From JBBROS01 sp965213845 (GTDB lineage Bacteria; Pseudomonadota; Alphaproteobacteria; Acetobacterales; Acetobacteraceae): a stretch of DNA of 64,000 bases. The position numbers were made by a program, and so were the translations under genes. Positions within the stretch are counted from its first letter, which is position 1. Each line of letters opens with the position of its first letter. Positions 26,999 through 36,906 of this stretch are shown piece after piece. Under the pieces are notes generated by a model. That model saw only the letters and a program-made list of their open reading frames with translations. It was not told the origin of the DNA and made no database searches. Where the stretch lies: NCBI GenBank assembly GCA_965213845.1, contig CBDCAI010000004.1:558001-622000 (forward strand), given 5' to 3'.

Positions 26999-29806
26999 AT
27001 GGCGCCGCCGAGCTCGATCCTGTTGCCTGATGCCCCCGCGCTGGTGGCCGGCCATGGTCGGGCGGCGCTGCTGACGCGGGATGGCGAGCTGTCCACCCAT
27101 CCGGCCGAGGCGGTGGCGGGGCTGCTGCGGGGCGAGCCGCCCGCCCTCATGGTCCATGCCCCCGCCACGTTCCGTCGGCTCGGGCTGCCCGCCGGGGCGG
27201 CGTTCGATCTTCTGGAACTGTTCGCCTTCGTCCACCCGGCCCGGGCCGTCACGCCGACCGCCCGTGGGCTCGCCTTGGCGCTGGACCTGCCGCCCCCTGC
27301 GGGGATGGAGGCGGAAGCGGCGCTGCTGCCCCGCATCGCCGAGGGCCTGCTGCGCCACCTGAACCAGTCCGCCCCCCTGTCGCGGCAGGCGCAGGCAAGC
27401 GGTTTGGCCGCGCTGATGGGGGCGGCGGGCTGGGGCTGGGCCCGCTTCGTGCTGTCGGCGCTGGAGCAGCCCGCCGCACGGCCAGCCAGCCGCGGCCTGC
27501 GCGTCTGGGAGGATCTGCCGAAATGGGAGGACGAGCCGCCACCGCCACCCCCCGGGGCGATGCCGGTCGAACCGGCCGAGGCCCGATCGCGCCTGGCCCA
27601 GATGCTGGGCCCGAACGCGGAACAGCGGCCCGGGCAGGCCGACTACGCCAGCGCCGCCGCCGCCGCCTTCGCGCCCCGCGCCGCCCCCGGCGACCCCGCC
27701 CTCGTGCTGGCCGAAGCCGGCACCGGGACCGGCAAGACCCTCGCCTATGTGGCGCCCGCGAGCCTATGGGCCGAGCGCAACGGCGGCAGCGTGTGGATCA
27801 GCACCTTCACCAAGCACCTGCAGCGGCAGATCGACGCCGAGTTGGCCCGGCTCTACCCCGACCCCGCGGAGCGCCGACGCCGCGTGGTCGTGCGGAAAGG
27901 GCGCGAGAACTACCTGTGCCTGCTAAACCTGAAGGAGGCGGTGGGCGCACTCGCCCCCGGCAGCCCGGCGACGATCCCCCTGGCGCTGGTGGCGCGCTGG
28001 GCCGCGGCGACGGCCGACGGCGACATCATGGGCGGCGACCTGCCCGGCTGGTTCCCGGAGCTGTTCGGGCCGCGGCTGCTGCCCACGATCGCCGACCGCC
28101 GGGGCGAATGCGTGCACGGCGCCTGCCAGCACTACGGGCGCTGCTTCATGGAGCACGTGGTCCGGCGCGCCCGGGGCGCCGAACTGGTGGTGGCCAACCA
28201 TGCGCTGGTCATGGCGCAGGCCAGCTGGGGCGGCCTCGACGACAATGCCACGCCCACGCGCTACGTCTTCGACGAAGGGCATCATTTGTTCGACGCCGCC
28301 GACGGGGCGTTCAGCGCGGAGCTGTCGGGGACGGAGGCCGCCTTGCTGCGCCGCTGGCTGCTGGGCGCGGAGGAGACGCGGACGCGGGCCAAGGGCCTGC
28401 GGCTTCGGCTGGAGGCGATGGTGGGCGAGCACGTCCCCCTGGCGCCCCATCTAACGGACGCGCTCGCGGCGGCACGCTGCCTGCCGGGCGCGGGCTGGCC
28501 GGGCCGGCTGTCGGGCACGGCGAACGGCGACGTAGAGCGCTTTCTGCAGGCCGTCCGCGCCCAGGCGCTGGCACGCGCGACGCCGGACGACACGCGCTAC
28601 GGCGCCGCCCTGGCCTGCGACCTGCACCCGGCCCTCCCCGCGCTTGTGGACGCGGCACGCACGCTGGCACAGGCGCTGATCGCGCTGCTGGAGCCGCTGC
28701 GGGCGCTCCGGCGCCAACTGGACGAGGCGTTGGAGGAGAAGGCCGAGGCGTTGGAGCCCGAGGATCGGCGGCGGATCGAGGCAGCGGCACGCATGTTGAA
28801 GCGCCGGGCCATCGACCGGCTGGTGGCGTGGCTGGCGATGCTGCTGTCCGTCGCGGAGCCGGCCCCCGTGCCCGGCACCCGCCCGGAGCACCTGCACCTG
28901 CTGCACCTGGATCGGCGCGACGACCGGGACGTGGATGCCGGGCTGACCCGGCACTGGCTCGACCCCACGATCCCCTTCGTCGCCACCCTCGCCCGGCCGG
29001 CCCATGGGCTGCTCGTCACCTCCGCCACCCTCCGCGACACCGGCATCATGGACCCCGAGCTTGCCTGGTCGTTGGCCGAGGCGCGGGTCGGGGCGGACCA
29101 CCTGCCCTCGCCCGCCCTGCGCGTCTCCGTCGCCAGCCCCTTCGACTACGCGGCCCAGACGCGCGCCTTCGTGGTGACCGATGTCGGGCCGGAGGCGGCG
29201 GCGCTGGCCGGAGCCTACCGGGCGCTGTTCACGGCCTCGGGCGGCGGCGGCCTGGGGCTGTTCACGGCGATCCGGCGCCTGCAGGAGGTGCACCGGCGGA
29301 TCGCGCCCGCGCTCGAGGAGGCCGGGATCACGCTGCTGGCCCAGCACGTGGACGCGATGGACAACGCCACCCTGGTCGACGTGTTCCGGACCGAGCTCGA
29401 CTCTTGCCTGCTCGGGACGGACGCCATGCGGGACGGGGTGGACGTGCCGGGCCGCGCCCTGCGCCTGGTGGTGTTCGACCGGGTCCCGTGGCCGCGGCCG
29501 GACCTGCTGCACCGCGAACGACGGATCCATCTGTCGGGCGGCGACCCGAAGGGTTACGACGACAGCAAGGCCCGTCTGAAGTTACGGCAGGCGTTCGGCC
29601 GCCTGGTGCGCTCGGCGACCGACAGGGGCGTGTTCGTGCTGCTTGATCGGCGTACGCCCACGCGCCTGCTGTCGGCCTTCCCACCCGGCGTTGTCGTGCA
29701 TCGGGTCGGCCTGGCCGAGGCGGCGGCCGCGACCCGGGCGTTCCTGGCGGCCGGCAAGGGGCAGCCCGCGCCGTTTCCAGGGTTCCGGCCCAGCCCGCCG
29801 GTGTGA
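26999..29806 (+). CDS. DinG/XPD-like ATP-dependent DNA helicase
   Basis: This 935-aa superfamily 2 helicase has Walker A EAGTGTGKT at residues about 238-246, preceded by RPGQADYA. The DEAH-like motif is DEGHH near 425. Cysteines at about 306 (NYLC) and in the stretch near 370-383 (GECVHGACQHYGRC) fit the Fe-S cluster domain of XPD/DinG helicases. Motif VI is QAFGRLVRSATDRG. The first 220 residues contain an N-terminal extension (possibly exonuclease-like in position, but without recognisable motifs). It unwinds 5'-3' and may resolve R-loops or repair intermediates. The start ATG 26999 follows 158 nt of intergenic DNA shared with the divergent lysS. Confidence 0.88.
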   Translation: MAPPSSILLPDAPALVAGHGRAALLTRDGELSTHPAEAVAGLLRGEPPALMVHAPATFRRLGLPAGAAFDLLELFAFVHPARAVTPTARGLALALDLPPPAGMEAEAALLPRIAEGLLRHLNQSAPLSRQAQASGLAALMGAAGWGWARFVLSALEQPAARPASRGLRVWEDLPKWEDEPPPPPPGAMPVEPAEARSRLAQMLGPNAEQRPGQADYASAAAAAFAPRAAPGDPALVLAEAGTGTGKTLAYVAPASLWAERNGGSVWISTFTKHLQRQIDAELARLYPDPAERRRRVVVRKGRENYLCLLNLKEAVGALAPGSPATIPLALVARWAAATADGDIMGGDLPGWFPELFGPRLLPTIADRRGECVHGACQHYGRCFMEHVVRRARGAELVVANHALVMAQASWGGLDDNATPTRYVFDEGHHLFDAADGAFSAELSGTEAALLRRWLLGAEETRTRAKGLRLRLEAMVGEHVPLAPHLTDALAAARCLPGAGWPGRLSGTANGDVERFLQAVRAQALARATPDDTRYGAALACDLHPALPALVDAARTLAQALIALLEPLRALRRQLDEALEEKAEALEPEDRRRIEAAARMLKRRAIDRLVAWLAMLLSVAEPAPVPGTRPEHLHLLHLDRRDDRDVDAGLTRHWLDPTIPFVATLARPAHGLLVTSATLRDTGIMDPELAWSLAEARVGADHLPSPALRVSVASPFDYAAQTRAFVVTDVGPEAAALAGAYRALFTASGGGGLGLFTAIRRLQEVHRRIAPALEEAGITLLAQHVDAMDNATLVDVFRTELDSCLLGTDAMRDGVDVPGRALRLVVFDRVPWPRPDLLHRERRIHLSGGDPKGYDDSKARLKLRQAFGRLVRSATDRGVFVLLDRRTPTRLLSAFPPGVVVHRVGLAEAAAATRAFLAAGKGQPAPFPGFRPSPPV

Positions 29807-29856
29807 ACACGAACCCGTGTTTTGCCCTGCGGTCCCCAGCCTCTAGGGTCCGGCCT

Positions 29857-30300
29857 ATGTCGAAACAGGACCCCGCCATGCTCGCCCGCCCCGGCCTCGA
29901 TGCACACGAGGCTCTCGTCTGCACCATGGTTCTGGTGGCAGCATCGGATGGCGCGATCACGGACCGCGAGATCGGCGTGATGTCGGGCCTGGTGCAGACC
30001 CTTCCGGTGTTCCAGGACTTCAGCACCGACCGCCTGAAAGGTGCGACCGACACCGTCGTGACCCTTCTGGAAGAGGATGATGGGCTTGCCCATGCCGCCC
30101 AGCTCATCCGCGACGCACTCACGCCCCGCCTCCGGGAAACCGCCTATACCCTGGCCTGCGAGGTGGTCGCGGCCGAACGGTCCGCGAGCCAGTCCTGCCT
30201 GCGGATGGTCGAGTTCGTGAAGGCGGAGCTGCAGCTGGATCCCCTCGTGGCCGCCGCGATCGAGCGCGGGACGCGGGCACGCTACCGGCAGGTCGGATAA
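29857..30300 (+). CDS. TerB-family protein
   Basis: This 147-aa all-helical protein has the TerB-like domain: VCTMVLVAASDGAITDREIGVMSGLV is the first acidic metal-binding helix pair, and LACEVVAAERSASQSCLRMVEFVKAELQLDP the second. TerB-like domains bind divalent metal and occur in tellurite-resistance and stress-signalling systems, but single-gene copies like this one are common in Alphaproteobacteria and need not confer resistance. The gene stands 50 nt after the helicase. No other ter gene is near. Confidence 0.85.
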   Translation: MSKQDPAMLARPGLDAHEALVCTMVLVAASDGAITDREIGVMSGLVQTLPVFQDFSTDRLKGATDTVVTLLEEDDGLAHAAQLIRDALTPRLRETAYTLACEVVAAERSASQSCLRMVEFVKAELQLDPLVAAAIERGTRARYRQVG

Positions 30301-30344
30301 CCCTGCCGGCCCATCGTCGCCGCAGATCGAGGGGTTCCACACCC

Positions 30345-30584
30345 ATGCACCAGCTGCTTCGGCGACCGGCCGGCCTCGCGACCCAGCCCTGGCCCGCGGA
30401 CCGGCAGGTGGCCGATCTCGGGATCCTCACGCTCGAGAAGACTGTTGGGGACAGCGAGGCTGCGCAGAAAGGCCTGCGGTTTCTGCCGAACCGGCTTACC
30501 CGGGGGATCGAGGTGTCGGACGACCCGCTGATCACGGCGCGGGTCCAGCCTTACGTGATCTCGTTCGGCCGGCGGGCCCAATGA
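30345..30584 (+). pseudogene. Catalase-family peroxidase, C-terminal remnant
   Basis: The 79-aa frame matches only the last part of the small catalase-family (SrpA/KatE-like) heme peroxidases: PWPADRQVADLGILTLEKTV, then FLPNRLTRGIEVSDDPLITARVQPYVISFGRR. The N-terminal heme-binding and catalytic regions are absent, and upstream sequence in this frame is unrelated and inside the end of the terB gene. A possible ribosome-binding site (GAGGGG) precedes the ATG at 30345, so a short protein could be made, but without heme it cannot be a catalase. Most likely this is a deletion remnant. Confidence 0.7.
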
Positions 30585-30678
30585 CGGCCCGCGCTGTGCT
30601 GGGTCGCGTTGTGGCGGACACCGTACGGGGAACGGGCTGTCCTGTTCCGCGTTTGAGCAGTTCATTCAGGAGGCTCGC

Positions 30679-31257
30679 ATGAGCGATGGCGTAAAGGCCG
30701 GTCCGGCGTTGACCGAAACCGTCGAGGAGGTTCAAGGATCTTTCCGGACGGACGCTGCACTGCAGGACGCGATGGGCGCGTTGACCTTGGCCGGGTTCGA
30801 TCGGGCGGCATTCAGCCTGCCGACGGACCGGGAAGGTGCCGTCACGACGCCGAACGAGGGTGCCGACAATCCCGTCGATCAGATCGACAAGTCGCAGCTC
30901 CGGACGATGGGGACCAGCATGGCCGCCTATGCCGGCGCTGCCGTGGCTGCGGGGGCGACGTTAGCGACCGGGGGCGCGGCCGGGGTTGCGCTGGCGGCGG
31001 CGGCCGCGGTCGGGGCTGGAAGCGGCTTGGCGGCAAACGCGGCCGGGCGGACCGTCGACAAAGCAAGCACGGATGACCGGAACGAGCGTGGCGCCGAGGG
31101 AACGCTGATCCTGGCGGTGCGGACGACGACGCCCGATCAGGTGCAGAAGGCCGGGTCGATCCTGCAACAGGCCGGCGCCACGTCGGTGCGATCGGTCGCG
31201 CGTGGGGCCGACGTGATGACGGCCGGGGTTTCGGCCGCGTCCTGGACGGGCGGCTGA
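30679..31257 (+). CDS. Hypothetical protein with glycine-zipper-like central segment
   Basis: This 192-aa protein starts at an ATG preceded by AGGAGG (spacing about 6). The N-terminal part has VEEVQGSFRTDAALQDAMGALTLAGFDRAAFSLP, resembling general-stress-type proteins that bind or span small molecules. A central Ala/Gly-rich stretch (AAYAGAAVAAGATLATGG, then AGVALAAAAAVGAGSG) looks like a glycine zipper or membrane hairpin. The C-terminus, ERGAEGTLILAVRTTTPDQVQKAGSILQQAGA, is a ferredoxin-like beta-alpha unit. The layout is like stress-induced membrane-associated proteins. The gene is convergent with the cold-shock gene. The function is not known. Confidence 0.75.
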   Translation: MSDGVKAGPALTETVEEVQGSFRTDAALQDAMGALTLAGFDRAAFSLPTDREGAVTTPNEGADNPVDQIDKSQLRTMGTSMAAYAGAAVAAGATLATGGAAGVALAAAAAVGAGSGLAANAAGRTVDKASTDDRNERGAEGTLILAVRTTTPDQVQKAGSILQQAGATSVRSVARGADVMTAGVSAASWTGG

Positions 31258-31266
31258 CGGGCGGCT

Positions 31267-31470
31267 TCAGGCCAGTTTGAGGTTGGTCGCGGCGATCTTG
31301 CCGCGCTCCATCGCGACTTCGTAGCTGACCTTTTGCCCGTCGTTCAGGCCGGTCAGCCCGGCCGCCTGGACCGCGGTGATGTGCACGAACACATCCTTGC
31401 TGCCATCCTGCGGCATGATGAAGCCGAAGCCCTTCGTCGCGTTGAACCACTTCACAGTCCCGACAGCCAT
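31267..31470 (-). CDS. Cold-shock protein (CspA family), copy 1
   Basis: This 67-aa OB-fold RNA/DNA chaperone has the RNP1 motif KGFGFI and RNP2 motif DVFVHITAV, both complete. It melts RNA secondary structure and is often induced by cold or stress. Its neighbour at 31529-31729 is a near-identical copy, with a 58-nt gap between them on the same strand, so this is a tandem duplication that could be transcribed together. Typical Csp length is 65-70 aa. Confidence 0.95.
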   Translation of the reverse strand: MAVGTVKWFNATKGFGFIMPQDGSKDVFVHITAVQAAGLTGLNDGQKVSYEVAMERGKIAATNLKLA

Positions 31471-31528
31471 CTTCCTACTCCGTCTTAAGCACCAGCCGAG
31501 CGATGCAGGCTGAACGAGCCTGCCCGCG

Positions 31529-31729
31529 TCACGTCTTGAGGTTCACCGCAGCGGCCTTGCCCCGCTCCATCGCCACGTCGTAGCTGAGGGCTTGCCCTTC
31601 GTTCAGGCCCCGCAGCCCGGCGGCCTGCACTGCGGTGATGTGCACGAAAACGTCGCTGCCACCATCCTGCGGCATGATGAAGCCGAACCCTTTCGTGGCG
31701 TTGAACCACTTCACAGTACCCGTCGCCAT
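31529..31729 (-). CDS. Cold-shock protein (CspA family), copy 2
   Basis: This 66-aa protein starts MATGTVKWFN, with KGFGFI and DVFVHITAV intact. The two Csp proteins differ at about 15 positions, mostly in the loop after the third strand and the C-terminal strand. An in-frame extension upstream to 31813 has no similarity and belongs to the leader. It lies downstream of the groEL terminator, so it should have its own promoter in 31730-31900; none was convincing. Confidence 0.95.
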   Translation of the reverse strand: MATGTVKWFNATKGFGFIMPQDGGSDVFVHITAVQAAGLRGLNEGQALSYDVAMERGKAAAVNLKT

Positions 31730-31904
31730 GGCGTGTCCCGTCCTCCGGCGTGGCCCCCCGCAACAGCACGGACGATGCCCGACCGAGGCTTCGGCCCATG
31801 TCGGCTCGCGCAAGCGAAGGAGCGGGTCGGGGACGCGGTCGATCCCGTATTGACGCAGGAACGCCGGGACGAGTCAACGCAATGTCCGCTATCGCACATA
31901 GCCG

Positions 31905-31940
31905 CGAACGAAGAAGGGGTGCGCCTGTGACGGCGCACCC
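31905..31940 (-). terminator. Rho-independent terminator of groESL
   Basis: Bases 31917-31925 and 31932-31940 form a perfect 9-bp GGGTGCGCC stem with a 6-nt loop. On the minus strand it is followed by CTTCTTCG. It lies 27 nt after the groEL stop codon. Confidence 0.7.
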
Positions 31941-31966
31941 CCTTCAACGCAAACGGTTCGAGGCGA

Positions 31967-33613
<1,647 letters not shown>

Positions 33614-33658
33614 ATCGTTTATCCTTCGTATATCAAGTGTCGTTTTGTGGGGTGGGGC

Positions 33659-33970
33659 TCAGGCGGCCTTCGCCATCGCTGCGCCGTCGATCACGCCCAT
33701 GATGTCGCTCTCCTTCATGATCAGGAGCTCCTCGCCATCGAGCTTGACCTCGGTGCCCGACCACTTGCCGAACAGGACGCGGTCACCGGCCTTAACATCG
33801 AGGGCGACGATGGCGCCTTGCTCGTTGCGGGCGCCCGGACCGACGGCGATGACTTCGCCCTCCATCGGCTTCTCCTTGGCGGTGTCGGGGATGATGATCC
33901 CGCCCGCGGTCTTCTCTTCCGCGGTGATGCGCTTGACCACGATACGGTCATGCAGAGGACGGAACTTCAT
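33659..33970 (-). CDS. groS: Co-chaperonin GroES
   Basis: This 103-aa Hsp10 starts MKFRPLHDRIVVKR. The mobile loop is EEKTAGGIIIPDTAKEKP and the roof region is RNEQGAIVAL, and a typical DRVLFGKWSGTEVKLDGEELLIMKESDIMGV closes it. It caps GroEL. The ATG at 33970 is standard; longer in-frame extensions to 34054 run through the leader and CIRCE element and are not translated. The C-terminus has a short Ala-rich addition (DGAAMAKAA). Confidence 0.97.
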   Translation of the reverse strand: MKFRPLHDRIVVKRITAEEKTAGGIIIPDTAKEKPMEGEVIAVGPGARNEQGAIVALDVKAGDRVLFGKWSGTEVKLDGEELLIMKESDIMGVIDGAAMAKAA

Positions 33971-34037
33971 AGGAACGCTCCATTGGATGGCCCCGATCGG
34001 GGCGATGTCTGATCTCTCCATCGGCACGAGCCCGGCT

Positions 34038-34064
34038 TTGGCACTCGGCATCAAGGAGTGCCAG
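34038..34064. promoter_or_regulatory. CIRCE element 2 (HrcA operator), groESL leader
   Basis: TTGGCACTC (34038-34046), a 9-nt spacer, and GAGTGCCAG (34056-34064) match the CIRCE consensus TTAGCACTC-N9-GAGTGCTAA at 15 of 18 arm positions. It is located at and just downstream of the expected transcription start. Confidence 0.8.
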
Positions 34065-34065
34065 C

Positions 34066-34094
34066 GAGGTAGGCGCTCGCCATTGCCCTGTCAA
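34066..34094 (-). promoter_or_regulatory. groESL sigma-70 promoter
   Basis: TTGACA (34089-34094), a 17-nt spacer and TACCTC (34066-34071) on the minus strand. It is bracketed by two CIRCE elements, one upstream of the -35 and one at the start region. Confidence 0.7.
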
Positions 34095-34102
34095 CCGCAC
34101 AA

Positions 34103-34129
34103 GCAGCACTCCACAGAATAGAGTGCTAA
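34103..34129. promoter_or_regulatory. CIRCE element 1 (HrcA operator), upstream of the groESL promoter
   Basis: GCAGCACTC (34103-34111), a 9-nt spacer, and a perfect GAGTGCTAA (34121-34129). Sixteen of 18 arm positions fit the CIRCE consensus. HrcA bound here would repress groESL at normal temperature. It also lies 91 nt upstream of the divergent usg gene. Confidence 0.85.
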
Positions 34130-34219
34130 AGTGCTGTCCCTGCACGTTTTTTTCTTCACTTCTTCACCTTCGCACCTGCACCATCATCTTGCGCGACCCG
34201 CGCAGCATCGGAGAACGGA

Positions 34220-34480
34220 ATGACCATTGGCTTGCAAATGCGCGACTATCGCCTGACCACCGCGGAGATCCTCTATCATCTCCCGGACCACCCTGGCCTC
34301 CTGCAGACCTATGTCTGGCAGGACCTCGATCTGGCGCCGCGGTTTCCCGTGCTCAAACGGTTTCTCGACTTCTGGTCGCGCGAGCTGGAGGGCAAGCTTC
34401 ATTCCATCCGGGTCGCCAATGCTGCGCTGATCCAGCCAGGCAAGATGGCGCATGCCAACCATCTCCTGACCCTGCACTGA
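34220..34480 (+). CDS. usg: Usg-family protein
   Basis: This 86-aa protein matches the alphaproteobacterial Usg family almost end to end: MRDYRLTTAEILYHLPDHPGLLQTYVWQDLDLAPRFP, then VLKRFLDFWSRELEGKLHSIRVA. The name comes from a gene next to a trp locus; the molecular function is not established. It is divergent from groES and shares the intergenic region with CIRCE element 1. It ends before a strong hairpin shared with the convergent GGDEF/EAL gene. Confidence 0.88.
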   Translation: MTIGLQMRDYRLTTAEILYHLPDHPGLLQTYVWQDLDLAPRFPVLKRFLDFWSRELEGKLHSIRVANAALIQPGKMAHANHLLTLH

Positions 34481-34495
34481 CGCTGGAACGTCACG

Positions 34496-34529
34496 GTTGC
34501 CGCCGACGCGTCGCGCGTCAGGCGGCAAC
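34496..34529. terminator. Long GC hairpin between convergent genes, probable bidirectional terminator
   Basis: GTTGCCGCC plus GACGCG pairs with CGCGTC plus GGCGGCAAC (15 bp, one bulged A, TCG loop). It lies between usg (plus) and the GGDEF/EAL gene (minus), and its right arm includes that gene's last codons. No T-run follows on either side. Confidence 0.55.
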
Positions 34530-36896
34530 GTCCGCCACCACCAGGCTGGCGTTGCCATGCAGGGCCAGAAGCTCCGGTACGGCGCATACGGGCTGGGGCT
34601 TGCTGAACAGATAGCCCTGTAGCTCTCGGCACCCTTCGGCGCGCAGCAGGTCCCGCTGTGCCGGGGTCTCGACCCCTTCGGCGTTCACCGCGATCCCGAG
34701 CGCCCGCCCCAGCCCCAGCACCGCGCGGACGATGGCCAGGCAGTCCTCCTGCTCCACCATGCCCCGGACGAAGGACTGGTCGATCTTGATCTTGTCGAAC
34801 CGGAATCGCGCCAGATACGACAGCGAGGAGAAGCCCGTTCCGAAATCGTCCATCGCGATCCGGATCCCCTGGGCGCGCAATGCCTCGAGCGTGGCCGACA
34901 CGGTCTCGTCTTCGCGCAACAAGGCCGACTCCGTGATCTCGAGTTCCAGCCGGATTGCCGGCAGGCCCGAGGCAGCCAGGGCGCTGGCCGCCTCGTTCGG
35001 GACGCTGCCACCCACGAATTGGGCCGGCGACAGGTTCACGGCCACCTTCAGCGCACCCGGCCATCCCGCCGCATCGTGGCAGGCCTGGTGCAAGGCCCAT
35101 GCGCCGATCGGCACGATGAGCCCGGTCTCCTCGGCCAGCGGGATGAACTCCCCCGGACTGACCATCCCACGGACCGGATGGTGCCACCGCAGCAGCGCCT
35201 CGAACCCCGCGATACCTCGGGCGTGCAGTAGCGGTTGGTAGAAAAGCTCGAATTGTTTCTCCAGAACGGCACGCCGCAGATCGAGCTCGAGGTGCCGGCG
35301 CCGCTGCAGGGCCGCATCCATCTCGGGTGCGAAGAAGCGGGCGGTGCCCGGGGCCTCAGCCTTGGCCCGGTCCATGGCCAGCTCCGCGCAGGCCAGCAGC
35401 GCCTCGGGCCCCCCGGCCCCACCATCGCCCGGCACGGCGATGCCGAGGCTCGCGGTCAGGGCGATCTCCTGATCGCCGACGCGGAACGCCGTGGCAAGCG
35501 CCCGGGCGACGCGACGCGCCAGGCCCGCCACGTCCCCGGCCCCGGCTTCGCCACCGTCGCCAGGCGCATCGCCGGGCCGGACGATGACGAACGCATCGCC
35601 GCCGATCCGCGCCACCTGGTCGTCCGGCCCCGTACAGGTCAGAAGCCGCTCGGCCACCAGCCGCAATACCGCGTCCCCGCCCTCCTGGCCCAATGCTTCG
35701 TTCACGCTCTTGAACCGGTCGAGCCCCAGGTGGATGAGCGCGATCGGTCGATCGCTGCGGTGCAGCCATTCGTTCAGCAGCAGCCGGTTGGGCAGGCCCG
35801 TCGTGGCGTCGTGCCGGGCCGCATGGGCCAGGCGCGTCTCGGTCTGTCGCCGCTCGGTCACGTCGTCGAAGGTGGCGACCCACCCACCCCCCTCGACGGG
35901 GCGTTGCGAGACCGCGAGTGCACGCCCATCGGCCATCTCGTATGCCAGCTCGACCGTGTCCCCGCCCAGCAGCGCAGACCCCAGGGGGCCGAGGCCGCAT
36001 GCCTCGAGGACCGTCTCCAGCCCGGCCCCAGGCTCGGCCGGGCCGAACATCGCGGCGAACCGCCGGTTGGCCACAGCCAGGCACCCCGCAGTGTCGAACA
36101 GGCAAAGCCCCTGGTTCATGTTGTCGAGCGCCGCCTCCATCCGGGCATGCTGCGCGGCGAGGACGCCGGCATGCGTCCGCTCCTGATCCGCCATCAGCGC
36201 CCGGATGCGCGCCAGCGCGGACGAGATGCTCCCCTGCATGACGAACAGGGCGCGCAACAGGTCCGCCGTCTCGCCCCGCCCGACGCCGGCGATGTCGTTG
36301 TCCAGCTTGCCCCCCGCGATGGACTGGGCGATGTGCACGGCGCGGCGCACCGGCGGCACGATCATGCGGCCGAGCACCAGCGTGATGGCCAGGGCCGCCA
36401 CCAGCGTTAACGCCAGCGCTGCGGCCCCCCGGGCCAGTTCGTCTGACACCAGCTGACCCACGGTCCGGCGATACCGGAACCCGTCCCCGGCAAAAAGCTC
36501 GACCGCATGTTCGAAGCTGGCCTGGATCCCCGCCCGGGTTCCGGCCGCCGGCGCATCCGTCGTGCCTGCCCTGGCCAAACGGGCCAGGTCGTCGGCAAGC
36601 GTCACAACGACCGCCGCGCCGGCGGGCGACATGGCGCGGTCCCGTGCGATGGCGACGTCGTCCAGCACCGAAGCGAGCGCGTCCTGATCGACCGGACCCT
36701 CGGGGAGCATCGCGAAGCCGAGCTGGGCGGAGCGCAGGTAGCTCATGCCCATGAACGACCGGTCGTAGATCTGGAGCGCCAGCGCACCCAACTCCCGCTC
36801 GGCCCATTGCGCGTGGAGGCCGAGCAGGGCTGACAGGCAGGTCAGGGCCAGGCAGCCCACGAGGATCTTCGCCCGGATCGTGGCGAGGATGGCCAT
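34518..36896 (-). CDS. Membrane sensor with degenerate GGDEF and intact EAL domain (c-di-GMP phosphodiesterase)
   Basis: This 792-aa protein has an N-terminal transmembrane helix (ILVGCLALTCLSALLGL), a periplasmic region of about 130 aa, and a second helix (ALALTLVAALAITLVLG). A HAMP-like segment (RMIVPPVRRAVHIAQSIAGGKLDN), a PAS-type domain (DNMNQGLCLFDTAGCLAVANRRF) and then GGDEF follow. The signature is RIGGDAF near residue 430, so the catalytic Glu is replaced and cyclase activity is doubtful. The EAL domain keeps EALLRWHHP near 563, NLSPAQF, ELEITESALL, DDFGTGFSSLSYL and KIDQSFVRGM, so c-di-GMP hydrolysis is expected. It is last in the operon with DUF3034, globin and cupredoxin genes, 10 nt after the cupredoxin. 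Confidence 0.92.
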   Translation of the reverse strand: MAILATIRAKILVGCLALTCLSALLGLHAQWAERELGALALQIYDRSFMGMSYLRSAQLGFAMLPEGPVDQDALASVLDDVAIARDRAMSPAGAAVVVTLADDLARLARAGTTDAPAAGTRAGIQASFEHAVELFAGDGFRYRRTVGQLVSDELARGAAALALTLVAALAITLVLGRMIVPPVRRAVHIAQSIAGGKLDNDIAGVGRGETADLLRALFVMQGSISSALARIRALMADQERTHAGVLAAQHARMEAALDNMNQGLCLFDTAGCLAVANRRFAAMFGPAEPGAGLETVLEACGLGPLGSALLGGDTVELAYEMADGRALAVSQRPVEGGGWVATFDDVTERRQTETRLAHAARHDATTGLPNRLLLNEWLHRSDRPIALIHLGLDRFKSVNEALGQEGGDAVLRLVAERLLTCTGPDDQVARIGGDAFVIVRPGDAPGDGGEAGAGDVAGLARRVARALATAFRVGDQEIALTASLGIAVPGDGGAGGPEALLACAELAMDRAKAEAPGTARFFAPEMDAALQRRRHLELDLRRAVLEKQFELFYQPLLHARGIAGFEALLRWHHPVRGMVSPGEFIPLAEETGLIVPIGAWALHQACHDAAGWPGALKVAVNLSPAQFVGGSVPNEAASALAASGLPAIRLELEITESALLREDETVSATLEALRAQGIRIAMDDFGTGFSSLSYLARFRFDKIKIDQSFVRGMVEQEDCLAIVRAVLGLGRALGIAVNAEGVETPAQRDLLRAEGCRELQGYLFSKPQPVCAVPELLALHGNASLVVADVAA

Positions 36897-36906
36897 GCCC
36901 GCCGGC

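Noticed and set aside
27523..29646. Long plus-strand frame of 707 codons within the DinG-like gene
   Set aside because: It is the shifted frame of the helicase; its translation is Arg/Ala/Gly/Pro-rich without motifs, while the helicase frame has all motifs in order.
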